A stretch of 64,000 nt of DNA from Rhodopseudomonas palustris HaA2 (GCF_000013365.1 NC_007778.1:2046001-2110000), one strand, 5' to 3'; positions 47,010 to 56,185 are shown, counted from the first letter of the stretch. Numbers and translations: made by a program. Notes: generated by a model from the sequence alone, not told the origin.

Positions 47010-47999
47010 ATGGCGAAGGACAAGAAGTCCAAAAAGAACAAGGCAGACAAGAAGGCCAAATCAAAGAGCGACAAGTCGAAAAAGGCCAAGCTTCCGGTGA
47101 CGGCGAAGACGTCCAAGAAGGGCGCCAAGTCGGCTTCGACAAAATCCGCAAAGGCGGCTGCCAAGAAGACGGTGAAGGCCGGCGCGAAGAAGACTTCCGC
47201 CAAGAAGGCTCCCAAGAAGGCCGGGAAGGCCGCCAAGACGTCCTCAGCCAAGACGTCCTCAGCCAAGACCTCCAAGGCCAAGGCCTCCAAGGCCAAGGCC
47301 TCCAAGGCCAAGGCTTCAAAGCCCAAAACTTCCAAAGCCAAGACTTCCAAAGCCAAGACTTCCAAAGCCAAGACTTCGAACAAGGCGGTTGCCAGCAAGC
47401 CGCGTGCTGCCAAGACGCCGGCCAGGACAGCCGGCAAGGCCGCCGCGCCGAAAAAGGCGGCGCCGAAGGCGTCGACCAAGGTTTCGTCGGCCAAGCCGTC
47501 GCCCGGGAGATCGTCGCCCAAGAAGGCTTCTCCGCGCCGGGCCACGCCGAAGGCGAGCCCGCCGGCCGAGCTTCTCGCGCAGGTCGATGCGGCCGCGCCC
47601 GCCGAAGCGCCTGCTGCTGTCGAAGCCGCTCCGCCGCCGAAGCCCGTCAAACCGCGCAAGCCGCGCGCCCCGAAGCCCGCAGCCGTTGCTGCACCCGAGA
47701 TGGACGAGCCGAGTTCCGCGTCGCTATCTTCCGAAGGCGAGTCTGTCCCCGCCGAGGCCGAATTCTCCGAGCCTGAATCCGTCGAGGCTGAAACGCCGGA
47801 AGCGGATCTGTCCCGATCGCCGGCTCCGGAGCCGTCCTTCGAGGACGCCGACGCCCCGGCCGAGCCGTTTCCCGCAGCGGCCGAGTCCAGCCCCGAGGAG
47901 AATGTCCCGGTCGAATCCCCGCCGCCTTCCGCGGAGGACGACGCCGATATCGAAGGCGATCGCGATCATCCCCATCACCGGACGCCCGATTCGATGTGA
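47010..47999 (+). CDS. Histone H1-like basic protein with acidic C-terminal half
   Basis: A 329-residue intrinsically disordered protein. Residues 1-190 are Lys/Ala/Ser-rich, with units like SKAKT and SKAKA, and resemble histone H1-type bacterial proteins that coat DNA. Residues 200-329 are rich in Glu, Asp and Pro (SSASLSSEGESVPAEAEFSE). The strong AGGAGG 6 bases before the ATG at 47010 fixes the start, inside a longer frame. The basic half contains nine tandem 15-bp repeats (47238-47372). The opposite charges suggest intramolecular masking or a DNA-protein bridge; this is inference. Confidence 0.82.
   Translation: MAKDKKSKKNKADKKAKSKSDKSKKAKLPVTAKTSKKGAKSASTKSAKAAAKKTVKAGAKKTSAKKAPKKAGKAAKTSSAKTSSAKTSKAKASKAKASKAKASKPKTSKAKTSKAKTSKAKTSNKAVASKPRAAKTPARTAGKAAAPKKAAPKASTKVSSAKPSPGRSSPKKASPRRATPKASPPAELLAQVDAAAPAEAPAAVEAAPPPKPVKPRKPRAPKPAAVAAPEMDEPSSASLSSEGESVPAEAEFSEPESVEAETPEADLSRSPAPEPSFEDADAPAEPFPAAAESSPEENVPVESPPPSAEDDADIEGDRDHPHHRTPDSM
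47238..47372 (+). repeat. Nine tandem 15-bp coding repeats (VNTR)
   Basis: Units of 15 bases: two ACGTCCTCAGCCAAG, three of the ACCTCCAAGGCCAAG/GCCTCCAAGGCCAAG type, one GCTTCAAAGCCCAAA, and three ACTTCCAAAGCCAAG. Each unit encodes five residues (TSSAK, TSKAK, ASKAK, ASKPK). Blocks of identical units point to recent slippage or unequal crossover. Confidence 0.93.
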
Positions 48000-48424
48000 C
48001 TACGGTCGCCCGGATTGCGGCGCGAGATCATCCGAAGGCCGCGGCAACCGCCGCGGCCTTCGCCTTTTGGCGAGGGTCGCGCGCCGATCGCGCCTGTCGG
48101 TCCGGCCGCAGCGCAGCCGAATCGCGCCATCCGATCGGGCGCCCTGCCTCGTCACGGTTCTGTCGTATTGGTCGAAAGTGTTGCTGGCGGAGCCAGATTC
48201 AGCGACTGGTATTCGGAGTGAGTCCCAAAATAGTGGTCGAACTGCAACACTCGCGAACTACTCAACGCAGGATGGTCGTAATTGCTCAAAAAAGCGGCAG
48301 GTGCATGTGTTTTTTGCTTCACGGTTCCTCGTCTCAGCCGCAGATTGTGCGGGAGTTACTTCACAGGTCGATATCGCGTCTCTGGACTTCGGGTCGGGCT
48401 GGTTTCAAATCGATGGGGATCATC
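48000..48424 (+). other. Long leader region of the TorF-type porin
   Basis: About 425 bases without a supported gene. An in-frame extension exists but is Arg/Cys-rich and atypical. It holds a hairpin-forming GCCGCGGCAACCGCCGCGGC near 48039, which could terminate the upstream gene, and an AT-richer stretch at 48180-48330 where a promoter is likely. Confidence 0.45.
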
Positions 48425-49420
48425 ATGAAGAAAACAATTCTGTCGGTCGCGGCTGTGCTCGCTGTCGGCGTTACCTCCGCCTCCGCCGCCGACCTGCCCG
48501 CCAAGGTCTACACCAAGGCTCCGCCGATCGTGGCGTTCGACCCCTGGGACATCGCGTTCGGCAGCGCGATCATGAGCGACTACGTGTTCCGCGGCATCAC
48601 CCAGTCGAACCACAAGCCGTCGGTGAACGCCTATTTCGAGCCGCGCTACAACGTCACCAAGGACCTGCAGCTCTACGTCGGCACCTCGTTCTCCAGCATC
48701 TCTTTCCCGAACCGCGCCGCTGCTGAAGTCGATATCTACGGCGGTATCCGGCCGACCTTCGGCGCCTTCGCCTTCGACTTCGGTGTGTTCGGCTATCTGT
48801 ATCCGGGCGGAACCTGCCAGTTCGGCGGCACCGGCACGGACAACACCGGCCGCTTCTGGGGCTCCGACTGCGCGACCAACGCGATCTTCAACGGCAACGT
48901 GATGAAGAAGGACGCGAGCTTCTTCGAGGGCTACGCCAAGGTGATGTGGACCGCGAACGAGATGTTCTCGTTCGGCGCCAACGAATACTACTCGCCGAAC
49001 TTCTTGAACACCGGCGCCTGGGGCAACTACGCATCGGTGACCGCCAAGTACACCGCGCCGGCCACGTATTTCGGCGGTGGCGTCGGCATGTACATCTCGG
49101 GTGAATACGGCCATCAGTGGTTCGGCACGTCCGACTCGTTCTACGGCGTTCCGGCTTCGCCGTTCGGCATCAAGTACGCCGACTACAACACCTGGAACGT
49201 CGGCATCGGCTTCAACTACAAGGTGTTCACGCTCGACCTGCGCTACTCGGACACCGACCTGTCCAAGGCGAACTGCAACGCCTTCACCAGCGACTACACC
49301 GCCACTCCGAGCGGCGACTTCTCCCCGATCAATCCGTCGGGCGTCGGTTCGAAGTGGTGCGGTGCCACCTTCATCGCCAAGCTGTCGGCTGACCTGACGC
49401 TGATGAGCAACATCAAGTAA
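48425..49420 (+). CDS. TorF-family (Gcw_chp) outer-membrane porin-like protein
   Basis: A 331-residue exported protein. The signal peptide MKKTILSVAAVLAVGVTSAS (cleavage at SAAD, about residue 23) and the family motif AIMSDYVFRGITQSNHKPSV (about 47-66) identify the TorF/Gcw_chp group of putative porins. The rest alternates in beta-strand style with Tyr/Trp/Phe and Gly (FSFGANEYYSPNF) and carries several Cys. I chose the ATG at 48425, giving a clean signal peptide; MGII at 48413 is four codons longer. A strong terminator follows. Confidence 0.88.
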   Translation: MKKTILSVAAVLAVGVTSASAADLPAKVYTKAPPIVAFDPWDIAFGSAIMSDYVFRGITQSNHKPSVNAYFEPRYNVTKDLQLYVGTSFSSISFPNRAAAEVDIYGGIRPTFGAFAFDFGVFGYLYPGGTCQFGGTGTDNTGRFWGSDCATNAIFNGNVMKKDASFFEGYAKVMWTANEMFSFGANEYYSPNFLNTGAWGNYASVTAKYTAPATYFGGGVGMYISGEYGHQWFGTSDSFYGVPASPFGIKYADYNTWNVGIGFNYKVFTLDLRYSDTDLSKANCNAFTSDYTATPSGDFSPINPSGVGSKWCGATFIAKLSADLTLMSNIK

Positions 49421-49441
49421 GCGATCCCTTCTGGGATACGA

Positions 49442-49476
49442 CGGGCGGCAGAGCGATCTGCCGCCCGTTTTGTTTT
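49442..49476 (+). terminator. Rho-independent terminator of the porin gene
   Basis: Perfect 11-bp stem CGGGCGGCAGA-GCGA-TCTGCCGCCCG followed by TTTTGTTTT, 21 bases after the stop. Confidence 0.93.
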
Positions 49477-49553
49477 GCGGAAGGGTCGATTGTCTGCCGA
49501 CACGCCTCTCGTCCGCCGAGCCTCCTTGCGCTGCAGGCGCAACCCGCACCGAC

Positions 49554-49666
49554 GTCATCCTCCGCGAAAGCGGAGGATCCGGTATTGCAGAGCGTGCGTG
49601 GTGAGCCCACTGCACAGCAACGAATGCTCTGGAATACTGGGTCGTCCGGTCGAGCCGGACGATGAC
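49554..49666. repeat. Palindromic repeat, GTCATCC...GGATGAC (GAATACTGGGT family)
   Basis: Starts GTCATCCTCCGCGAAAGCGG and ends GGTCGAGCCGGACGATGAC, with ATTGCAGAGCG and TGCTCTGGAATACTGGGTCG inside. It is related to the urtD-urtE repeat at 13791-13889. Confidence 0.82.
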
Positions 49667-49705
49667 GGCTGACAATGAGACGAGCGCTGGGACCATCTCG
49701 GCGCC

Positions 49706-49813
49706 GTCATCCTGAGGTGCTCGCCCGCAGGGCGAGCCTCGAAGGATGCGGAGACGTGGGCCGTGCGTGCGGCCCATCCTTCGAGGCTCGCTGCGCTCGC
49801 ACCTCAGGATGAC
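49706..49813. repeat. Palindromic repeat, GTCATCCTGAGG family (full copy)
   Basis: GTCATCCTGAGGTGCTCGCC ... GAGCCTCGAAGGATG ... CATCCTTCGAGGCTCGCTGC ... CACCTCAGGATGAC. The right half is identical to the core at 30296-30335. Confidence 0.88.
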
Positions 49814-50368
49814 GCTGTGCGCGTTGATTGCGATGTCAAACAGCCACGACGAATTGACCTCGCGGCTCCGCTGAGCCCGAGGTTTGCACCCGTCGCTGTC
49901 ACAGCGAGGGGTGGGGGCGCGCCGGTCGGCGCGGGTTGGTGGTGGTTCTCGCGATCACTTCTTGCGAAGGATCGCGTAACGCCTTCCGGCGCGCCCACCG
50001 CGGCGCTTTCTGTCTTCGGGCCCGTGCTTCCGTTGACAGGCAAGGGTAATGAAACCCCACGGTCCGGCGGATTTCGCCGCCTTCGCCTGCCCCCGTGCAG
50101 CGAACTAACAAGTCGCAGAGCCTCGTAGTAGGCCCGGACGGGTCCCCGAAGCCTCCCGGACGCGTGCTTGCGAGGCACGACGCGCAGGACGCCGCGTCCA
50201 TCCGGCTTTGCTGACCAGCGTCAGCTCGGCCGAACCATCGTTCCAGGCTGGTTGCCCAGCCCGCCGATCTGTCCCGCTTGTACGACGCCTCGCGAAGCGC
50301 CCCTCACGGACAGGACAGGGCGGACTATAATCATAATAGGATTATTATCAAGAAGTGTTATGTCTCGC
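49814..50368. other. Gene-poor, possibly structured stretch between repeats
   Basis: Overlapping open frames occur on both strands (for example 49763-50128 plus, 49804-50178 minus), but their products are Arg/Pro-rich and neither has a good start site, so I do not call a gene. Short hairpins such as TCGCTGTCACAGCGA, GGCGGATTTCGCC and TTGCGAAGGATCGCG, and the AT-rich dyad ATAATCATAATAGGATTAT at 50327-50345 stand out. It looks like an old mobile or RNA-like element, not identified. Confidence 0.5.
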
Positions 50369-50510
50369 GTCCCGGACGCGCTGCTGCACGGAGTGCCGCT
50401 GCGCAGAGCCGGGACCCCGGTTCGCGGGCTCACAACACTTGCTGGCTCTCGAGAAGAATCGGGGTCCCGCATCAGCGGCGCAGCGCTGCGCGCTGCACCG
50501 CGTGCGGGAC
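50369..50510. repeat. Long imperfect inverted repeat GTCCCGGACGCG ... GTGCGGGAC
   Basis: Arms of about 54 bases: left starts GTCCCGGACGCGCTGCTGCA and ends GCCGGGACCCCGGTT; the right arm reads back as GTCCCGCACGCGGTGCAGCG and CGGGACCCCGATT. The spacer is about 35-45 bases. A very large RNA or cruciform hairpin is possible. Confidence 0.8.
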
Positions 50511-50607
50511 ACGGGCCTGAAGAGGCGGAGCGCCCGGCTTCGCTACGCTGCGCGATGTTCCTCTCCATGAGGGTCGAGACTGAGCGCGTTTCGCGCCGAA
50601 CTTCCCG

Positions 50608-52359
50608 TCAGCTCTGTGCCGGCGCGACGGTGCGCACCTTGTCCTGCAACGTGAAACTGTCGCCGGAGCGGCCCAGCACGGCGTCGCGGTCGTGGAAGGC
50701 GTTGAGCGTCGAGCGGTGGCCGATCGAGACGATGGTGGTGTCGGGCAGCTTCTGATCGAGCAGGCGGTACAGCGCCGCTTCCGATGGCTCGTCCAGCGAG
50801 GCGGTGGCCTCGTCCAGAAACAGGTAGTTCGGCGCGTGCAGCAGTGCGCGCGCGACGCCGAGCCGCTGCTGTTCGCCGAGCGACAGCGTCCGGTTCCAAT
50901 GGCCGTGCTCGCCGAGCCGGTCCGCCAGCGCCGGCAGCCCGACGTCTTTCACCACCTCGGCCACCTGCGCGGCGCTGAACGCCGCGGTCTCCGACGGATA
51001 GACGATCGCGGCATGGAGTTCGCCGACCGGAAAGTAGGGCCGCTGCGGCAGCATCATGATCGTCGCCCCGGCGGGGATCGCGATCGCGCCCGAGCCGAAC
51101 GGCCAGATCCCCGCGATGGCGCGGAACAGCGTCGACTTGCCGGAGCCGGACGGCCCGGCGATCAGCGTGCGCTGTTTGCCGCTGATCCGGAAATCGTCCG
51201 CACGCATCAGCGGCTGCCCGGCGGGCAAAGTCAGCTCGAGATCGTCGAGACCGATCGCATCACCGGACTGCGCGACCACGCGGCTGATGCCGGGATTGGC
51301 GCGCTGCGCGGTTGCGTTCCGGATCGAGGCCTCGAAGCCGTCGAGCCGGGCGACCACCGATTGCCACTCCGCCAGGGTGCGGTAGGCGGTGACGAAGAAC
51401 GACAGCGAATCCTGGACGCTGTTGAAGGCCGATGCGGTCTGCATCAGGCCGCCGAGCTGAACCCTCTGGGCGAAATAAGCCGGGGCCACCAGGATGTAGG
51501 GAAAGATGATCGAGGCCTGCGAGTAGCTCGCCGTGAACGCGGTCAACTTCTTGGTCCGGGACATGATCCGCATGAAATTATCGGCGACCAGCCCGAACCG
51601 CGACGACAGCTTGCCGCGCTCGGCGGTCTCGCCGCGCAGCAGTGCGATCTGCTCGGAGTTTTCGCGCGCCCGCACCAGGTTGAAGCGGAAATCGGCCTCG
51701 AAGCGCTGTTGGCGGAAGTTCAAATCCGCCAGCGGCGAGCCGATCCAGTGCGTCAGCGCGGTGCCGATGGTCGCGTAGATCAGCGCCCCCCACACCAGAT
51801 AGCCCGGGATCGGAACATCCTGGCCGAACACGTGCAGCGGCGCTTCATTGGAAAGGCCCCAGAGGATGACGACGAACGAGGCCAGCGTCACCACCGAATT
51901 CAGCAGGCCGATACCCAGCAGCAGCGTGCGCTCGACGAACATCTGGGTGTCTTCGGCGATGCGCTGATCCGGGTTGTCGGCGGCGTCGCCCTGGAGCTGC
52001 ATCTGGTAGTGGTTGGAATCGTGCAGCCATTCGCCGAGATAACGCTCGGTCATCCAGCGCCGCCAGCGGATCTGCAGCCACTGGTTGAGATAGAGCTGAT
52101 AGACCTTGAGCGCGATGAAGATCGCCGCGAGCACGCAGAAATAGCCGAGCTGATAGGCGAACACGTTGTAGTCGCGCTCCTGCAGCGCGTTGTAGAAAAC
52201 GTTGTTCCAGCGATTGAACAGCACCGCGAGGCCGACCACGGCGAGTTCGATGACGACCACCGTCGCCAGCAGGATGCGGCCCATCCGGCGGTCTTCGGAT
52301 TTGAAATACGGCACCGCGATGCGCCAGACGGTCGCCAGGGTGGATCGGATGTTGGTCAC
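50608..52359 (-). CDS. SbmA/BacA-type ABC transporter with fused ATPase (YddA/BclA-like)
   Basis: A 583-residue fused membrane-plus-ATPase transporter. The membrane half is the SbmA/BacA (ABC_membrane_2) type: RWNNVFYNALQERDYNVFAY (about residues 48-67), LNQWLQIRWRRWMTERYLGE (about 91-110), and DNPDQRIAEDTQMF. The ATPase half has Walker A GPSGSGKST, signature LSLGEQQRLGVARAL and Walker B YLFLDEATASLDE. In rhizobia the same architecture (BclA) imports antimicrobial and nodule peptides; YddA in E. coli and Rv1819c are relatives. Start GTG at 52359. Function by family; substrate unproven. Confidence 0.92.
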   Translation of the reverse strand: MTNIRSTLATVWRIAVPYFKSEDRRMGRILLATVVVIELAVVGLAVLFNRWNNVFYNALQERDYNVFAYQLGYFCVLAAIFIALKVYQLYLNQWLQIRWRRWMTERYLGEWLHDSNHYQMQLQGDAADNPDQRIAEDTQMFVERTLLLGIGLLNSVVTLASFVVILWGLSNEAPLHVFGQDVPIPGYLVWGALIYATIGTALTHWIGSPLADLNFRQQRFEADFRFNLVRARENSEQIALLRGETAERGKLSSRFGLVADNFMRIMSRTKKLTAFTASYSQASIIFPYILVAPAYFAQRVQLGGLMQTASAFNSVQDSLSFFVTAYRTLAEWQSVVARLDGFEASIRNATAQRANPGISRVVAQSGDAIGLDDLELTLPAGQPLMRADDFRISGKQRTLIAGPSGSGKSTLFRAIAGIWPFGSGAIAIPAGATIMMLPQRPYFPVGELHAAIVYPSETAAFSAAQVAEVVKDVGLPALADRLGEHGHWNRTLSLGEQQRLGVARALLHAPNYLFLDEATASLDEPSEAALYRLLDQKLPDTTIVSIGHRSTLNAFHDRDAVLGRSGDSFTLQDKVRTVAPAQS

Positions 52360-52643
52360 GGATGAACGTCTCCGGGTGCGAAGCCCTCGGGCGAGGGCCG
52401 TTCGACAGAATTGTAGGTGTACGACCTACGGCGCGCGCCCACGTGTCGCACCCTAGCATGACGGCCACGGCGCGGAACCGCATCCGAGCCGTTTCGCGAG
52501 TTTGTGAGCATCCGCAGGCTTTGGTTCAATTGCTCGCGGGGGAACCGGTGAGACCGGCGGCGCGTTCGGTCGGGCGATCGCTGGCCAAGCCGGCCGCATC
52601 CGCGATAGACAGCGCCATCATCTCCAACAACAGACGAGGCAAG

Positions 52644-53054
52644 ATGCGCTCTTCTCTGCTGACAGGCGCCGCGCTGGCGGTAGCCGTCGTCGCCGCCACG
52701 ATTGGACCGGCCAAGGCGCAAGCGACCGGCGAATTTCCGTTCGGTCTCGAGATGACGCTGGAAGCTGCGCCGAAGCCGGGCTCGAAGCGGATTCCGAATC
52801 TCGAGATCGGCGACAAGGGCGAGGTCCGCCTCGAATTGTGGTGCAAGGGCGGCAGCGGCCAGTTCTCGGTCGCGGGCAACACCGTGATCTTCGTGCCCGG
52901 CGCGCTGGAGGATCGCAACTGCCCGCCGGATCGCGCCCAGGCCGACGACGCGCTGGTCGCAGCGCTGACGGCGGCCACCGGCTGGAGCCGGCAGGGCGAC
53001 TATGTGACGTTCTCGGGCGGCGAGACGCTGCGGTTCCGGCTCAACAGCAACTAA
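52644..53054 (+). CDS. Secreted META/HslJ-like protein
   Basis: A 136-residue exported protein with a signal peptide (MRSSLLTGAALAVAVVAAT, cleavage near AKAQA). The mature part resembles a META (HslJ) domain: IGDKGEVRLELWCKGGSGQF, then FVPGALEDRNCPPDRAQADD and the closing YVTFSGGETLRFRLNSN. Two Cys may pair. I chose the ATG at 52644 with GAGG upstream. It overlaps the converging oxidoreductase gene by 4 bases at their 3' ends. The domain call is moderate. Confidence 0.75.
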   Translation: MRSSLLTGAALAVAVVAATIGPAKAQATGEFPFGLEMTLEAAPKPGSKRIPNLEIGDKGEVRLELWCKGGSGQFSVAGNTVIFVPGALEDRNCPPDRAQADDALVAALTAATGWSRQGDYVTFSGGETLRFRLNSN

Positions 53055-54565
53055 CTCGTCGGGCCGTCGCGCAGGATGGCGTCGGCACATGCCGCCGCCG
53101 CCTGCACCACGCCGCTGTAGCCGCCGAGGCCCGCATAGGCGGACGACAGATACAGCCCCGGCAGAACCGTGCGCGGCGACCGATACGGCGCGCCGCTGTC
53201 GTTCGGCGGCAGCGGCGCGAAGCCGTAGACCGAGCCCTGCGGCACGTTGAGATATTGCTGCACCGACAGCGCGACGTTGAACGAGGCCGCGGTCACCGCG
53301 CCGGCCAATCCCGGATAGTTTCGGTCGAGATGGGCGACGATCGCCTGCTGCCAGCGGCCGCGCTTGGCGCGGTAGTCGTCCTGATCGAGGCCGCTCCAGT
53401 TCGCGATCTGGTCGGGCCCGACCACCGACAGCACAAAAGGCGGCGACGGCACGCCGGAGTCGATCGCGGCGTAGTCGGCGATCGCCAGCGGCGGCATCCG
53501 CTCGGCGGGCTCGCCGGCCATCAGCGCCTTGCCGTCGGCGTAGCAGGCGAGCGTCTCCATCCAGTCCGGCAGCAACTGCGTCGAGTAGCTGGTGACGCCG
53601 AAGTCGCGCGGCGGCTGGGACAGGCCCAGCGTCAGCGCGAACAGCGACAGCGACAGCGTCCGGCCGGCATAGCTCTCGGTGAGCCGCTGGCCCTGCGCAT
53701 CGGGCATCAGTGCCGCGAGCGCGCCCGGCGCGGCGTTGCCGATCACCGTCAGCGCTTCGACCGATTGCGGATCGCTGCCGTCGCGCGCGGTGTGGGCGAT
53801 GCGATGGATCGCGCCGGGCTCACCCATCGCGATGCCGCTGACGGCGCGGCGCAGCATCACATCGCCGCCGCCCTTGCGTATCGCGCGGGCGAGGGCGCTC
53901 GACAGCCGCTGCGAGCCGCCCTGGACGTAGCGCGCGCCGGTCAACAGGAAGCTGCCCTGCATCAGCGCGAACGGAACCCACCACAGCGTGGCGGGGTCGT
54001 CGTGGAAGTAGGAGAGGTTGCCGGCGATCGCGCATTTCAGCGCTTCGTCGTCGCCGAACAGCGCCTGCAGCTTGTCGGCCAGCGACGACGACCAGTCGGG
54101 AAATTCCGGCGCCAGCGCGAACACGGCGTCGAGCCCGCCGTCGCCGGCGGCCGAAGCCAGCCGCTGCATCTCGCCGAGGAATTGTTCGATGCCGCGGCGA
54201 GCGTCGGGAAACCGCGCCAGCAGCGCCATGCGGGCGCCGGCGAAATCATCCGGCAGCACGAAGGGCTGCGCCAGCGGCCCGCCGCGGATCTCGTACAGCG
54301 CGCCGGCGGGAACGAATGCCACCGCGTCGCGCACGCCGGCGCGGCCGAGCGCGGCGTGCTTGGGATCGCGCGGATGCAGCGGATCGCCGGTGATATGCAG
54401 CGAGCCCTCGACGAACAGATCGCCGACCTTGTAGCTCGACGCCGCGCCGCCGACCGAATTGCCGCGCTCCAGCACCAGCACCTTGCGGCCCTCGTGCGCG
54501 AGGATCGCGCCCGCGGTCAGGCCGCCGAGGCCGGCGCCGATCACCACTACGTCAAAGCGCGTCAT
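53051..54565 (-). CDS. Phytoene-desaturase-like (CrtI/NAD(P)-binding) FAD oxidoreductase
   Basis: A 504-residue flavoprotein. The N-terminus VVVIGAGLGGLTAGAILAHEG with VLERGNSVGG (residues 7-45) is the Rossmann FAD motif; the C-terminal GLYLSSAYAGLGGYSGVVQAA is the closing CrtI-type motif. It belongs to the wider phytoene desaturase/retinol saturase family. No carotenoid genes lie next to it, so I would not call it crtI; it may act on another isoprenoid or lipid. Confidence 0.85.
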   Translation of the reverse strand: MTRFDVVVIGAGLGGLTAGAILAHEGRKVLVLERGNSVGGAASSYKVGDLFVEGSLHITGDPLHPRDPKHAALGRAGVRDAVAFVPAGALYEIRGGPLAQPFVLPDDFAGARMALLARFPDARRGIEQFLGEMQRLASAAGDGGLDAVFALAPEFPDWSSSLADKLQALFGDDEALKCAIAGNLSYFHDDPATLWWVPFALMQGSFLLTGARYVQGGSQRLSSALARAIRKGGGDVMLRRAVSGIAMGEPGAIHRIAHTARDGSDPQSVEALTVIGNAAPGALAALMPDAQGQRLTESYAGRTLSLSLFALTLGLSQPPRDFGVTSYSTQLLPDWMETLACYADGKALMAGEPAERMPPLAIADYAAIDSGVPSPPFVLSVVGPDQIANWSGLDQDDYRAKRGRWQQAIVAHLDRNYPGLAGAVTAASFNVALSVQQYLNVPQGSVYGFAPLPPNDSGAPYRSPRTVLPGLYLSSAYAGLGGYSGVVQAAAACADAILRDGPTS

Positions 54566-54654
54566 TCAACCGAACATCCTGCCGCCGGAGGGAAGCGCTT
54601 CATTGCCGCAATGCAGCGGCATGTCAAATCGCGCTCCTGCGGCAACGGTGGCCT

Positions 54655-54808
54655 CTCACCTCTCCCCGCACCGCGCGGGGAGAGGTCGACCGGCGAAGCC
54701 GGTCGGGTGAGGGGCGAGGCAGTGCCGATCCAGCAGCGTCGGTATCTGCGGGGAGGCCGCAGCCCCTCACCCCAGCCCTCTCCCCGCGAAGAGCGGGGCG
54801 AGGGAGCA
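54655..54808. repeat. Palindromic repeat, CTCTCCC family (copy 4)
   Basis: CTCACCTCTCCCCGCACCGC hairpin, GGTCGACCGGCGAAGCCGGT, GGGTGAGGGGCGAGG, then CCCCTCACCCCAGCCCTCTC and CCGCGAAGAGCGGGGCGAGG. It fills most of the 333-bp gap before the oxidoreductase's start side and the next minus gene's stop. Confidence 0.88.
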
Positions 54809-54898
54809 GGCTGCGGCCGTCGAGAGGTGGTCACGAAGCGCCAGACTTGGCCGTGGCCTTGCTGTGACTGTATTCTTGGCGTGAGGAGCGGGACGGTA

Positions 54899-56089
54899 TT
54901 ACTGCCAGGTCGCGCTCTCGGAATCCCAGCGCTGGCCCTTGAGTTCCTTCGCCAGCGCCGCGACCGCGCCGCCGTCGCTGCGCGGCTCGGCGCCCTCTTC
55001 GCCGGTGGCGTCGTCGTTGATGTTCAGCTTCGGGCCGGCGCTGTCGTCGGAGGTGGTATCCGAGGGATTGCCGAGCCACAGCATCAGTCTGTCGGTTGCG
55101 CCCGGTTTGTCGGCGCTGACCATCGCCTCGATGTCGATGGTTTGGGTGAGCTGCAGCGAAGGCACCAGATCGCTCGGCCGCTTGAAGCTGAGCTTCAGCT
55201 TGCCGGTGTCGTCGTTCCAGGCCGACGCGGCCAGCGTCGCGCCGAGCGTCTGCGACAGCACGCCGGCGACGGTGGAGGCGAGCTTGTCGCGGTTCAGCCT
55301 GTCGCCGTCGCGCCAGCCGGCGGCGGGGAACAGGATGGTGCGGTCCATCTCGATGATGCCGTTGGTCCAGCCCGCTGCGAGCACGCCCGGAAACGTCTTC
55401 GCACGGGCGATCACCGCAGCGGCCCGCGCCGGGTCGGTGGTGAGGTTGATCAGCAGCGTGCCGGCGCGCAGCGCATCGCAGCCGACGCTCAGGCTCGACA
55501 GCGACACTTGCAGATTCTGCCCCTTCAACGTCTTCAGAAAGTCCGCCGCGGCTTCGAGATTGACCCGCACGCCGATCGCTTCGGGCGACACTTCGGTGAA
55601 ATCCTTCGGCGCCGTCGCGATGCTGTCGTCGGCGCTCTGGTTCTCCAGATATTCCTTCTCGCTGAGGTCCGAATTGTCGCTCGAGGTGATCTCGTACATC
55701 GTGGTGCCGACGCTGATTTCGCCCTTGAAGTCGACGGTTTCGCCGTTCGGCTTGCGCGTCAGCTTCACCGTCACCGGCGCCTTGTCGCCGGTCGTCTGCG
55801 TGGTTCCGGTCAGATTCTGGCCGCTGACCTGCAGATTGGCGACGAACCGCTCCTTGTGGTCGGACCCCTTGGCCGGCGAGTAGCAGACGTCGAGCACGGC
55901 GCCGGTCACGGTCTTGCCCTGCCGGGTTTCCTTCAGGATGACGTCGGCACCGTCGAGGAAGCCGTCGACGGCGGTGAAGTAGCGCGTCTCGCTCGTCGGC
56001 GAGGCCGCCTTCGGCGCGAGCTTGCTCTGGGCCCATGCCGGTTCGATCGCGGGCAGCAGCATCAGCAGGCTGAACAGGAGCGGGCGCAT
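54899..56089 (-). CDS. Secreted protein of unknown function
   Basis: A 396-residue exported protein, signal peptide MRPLLFSLLMLLPAIEPAWA (residues 1-20). The mature part begins QSKLAPKAASPTSETRYFTA and has an anti-parallel beta style with few aromatic residues and two Cys (VCYSP and VGCDAL). It ends with an Asp/Glu-rich stretch (about 345-375) and AKELKGQRWDSESATWQ. I recognise no family; it resembles proteins seen in Bradyrhizobiaceae. It is downstream of groEL on the same strand, but a strong terminator lies between. Confidence 0.8.
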   Translation of the reverse strand: MRPLLFSLLMLLPAIEPAWAQSKLAPKAASPTSETRYFTAVDGFLDGADVILKETRQGKTVTGAVLDVCYSPAKGSDHKERFVANLQVSGQNLTGTTQTTGDKAPVTVKLTRKPNGETVDFKGEISVGTTMYEITSSDNSDLSEKEYLENQSADDSIATAPKDFTEVSPEAIGVRVNLEAAADFLKTLKGQNLQVSLSSLSVGCDALRAGTLLINLTTDPARAAAVIARAKTFPGVLAAGWTNGIIEMDRTILFPAAGWRDGDRLNRDKLASTVAGVLSQTLGATLAASAWNDDTGKLKLSFKRPSDLVPSLQLTQTIDIEAMVSADKPGATDRLMLWLGNPSDTTSDDSAGPKLNINDDATGEEGAEPRSDGGAVAALAKELKGQRWDSESATWQ

Positions 56090-56185
56090 CGGGGATTTCC
56101 TCGCAGGATTTGCAATTTTCGCAGCCTTGTCGATTCGAATTGAATCCGAACCAAGGCCTGACTAGCAAATCCGCCGGGCGGGCGC

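Noticed and set aside
47238..47372. Tandem 15-bp units considered as CRISPR or a noncoding satellite
   Set aside because: No spacers; the units keep the reading frame of the H1-like gene.
49804..50178. A 124-codon minus-strand frame in the gene-poor block
   Set aside because: Arg/Pro-rich product, no good ribosome-binding site, and an overlapping frame on the other strand; coding status not supported.
53051..54565. Naming the oxidoreductase crtI
   Set aside because: It has the family FAD motifs, but no carotenoid genes are linked, and the family includes many non-carotenoid enzymes.
52838..56143. A 1101-codon open frame on the plus strand across the META-like, oxidoreductase and secreted-unknown genes
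   Set aside because: It is antisense to well-supported genes, has Arg/Gly/His-rich composition and no family motifs; high GC leaves the opposite frame free of stops.
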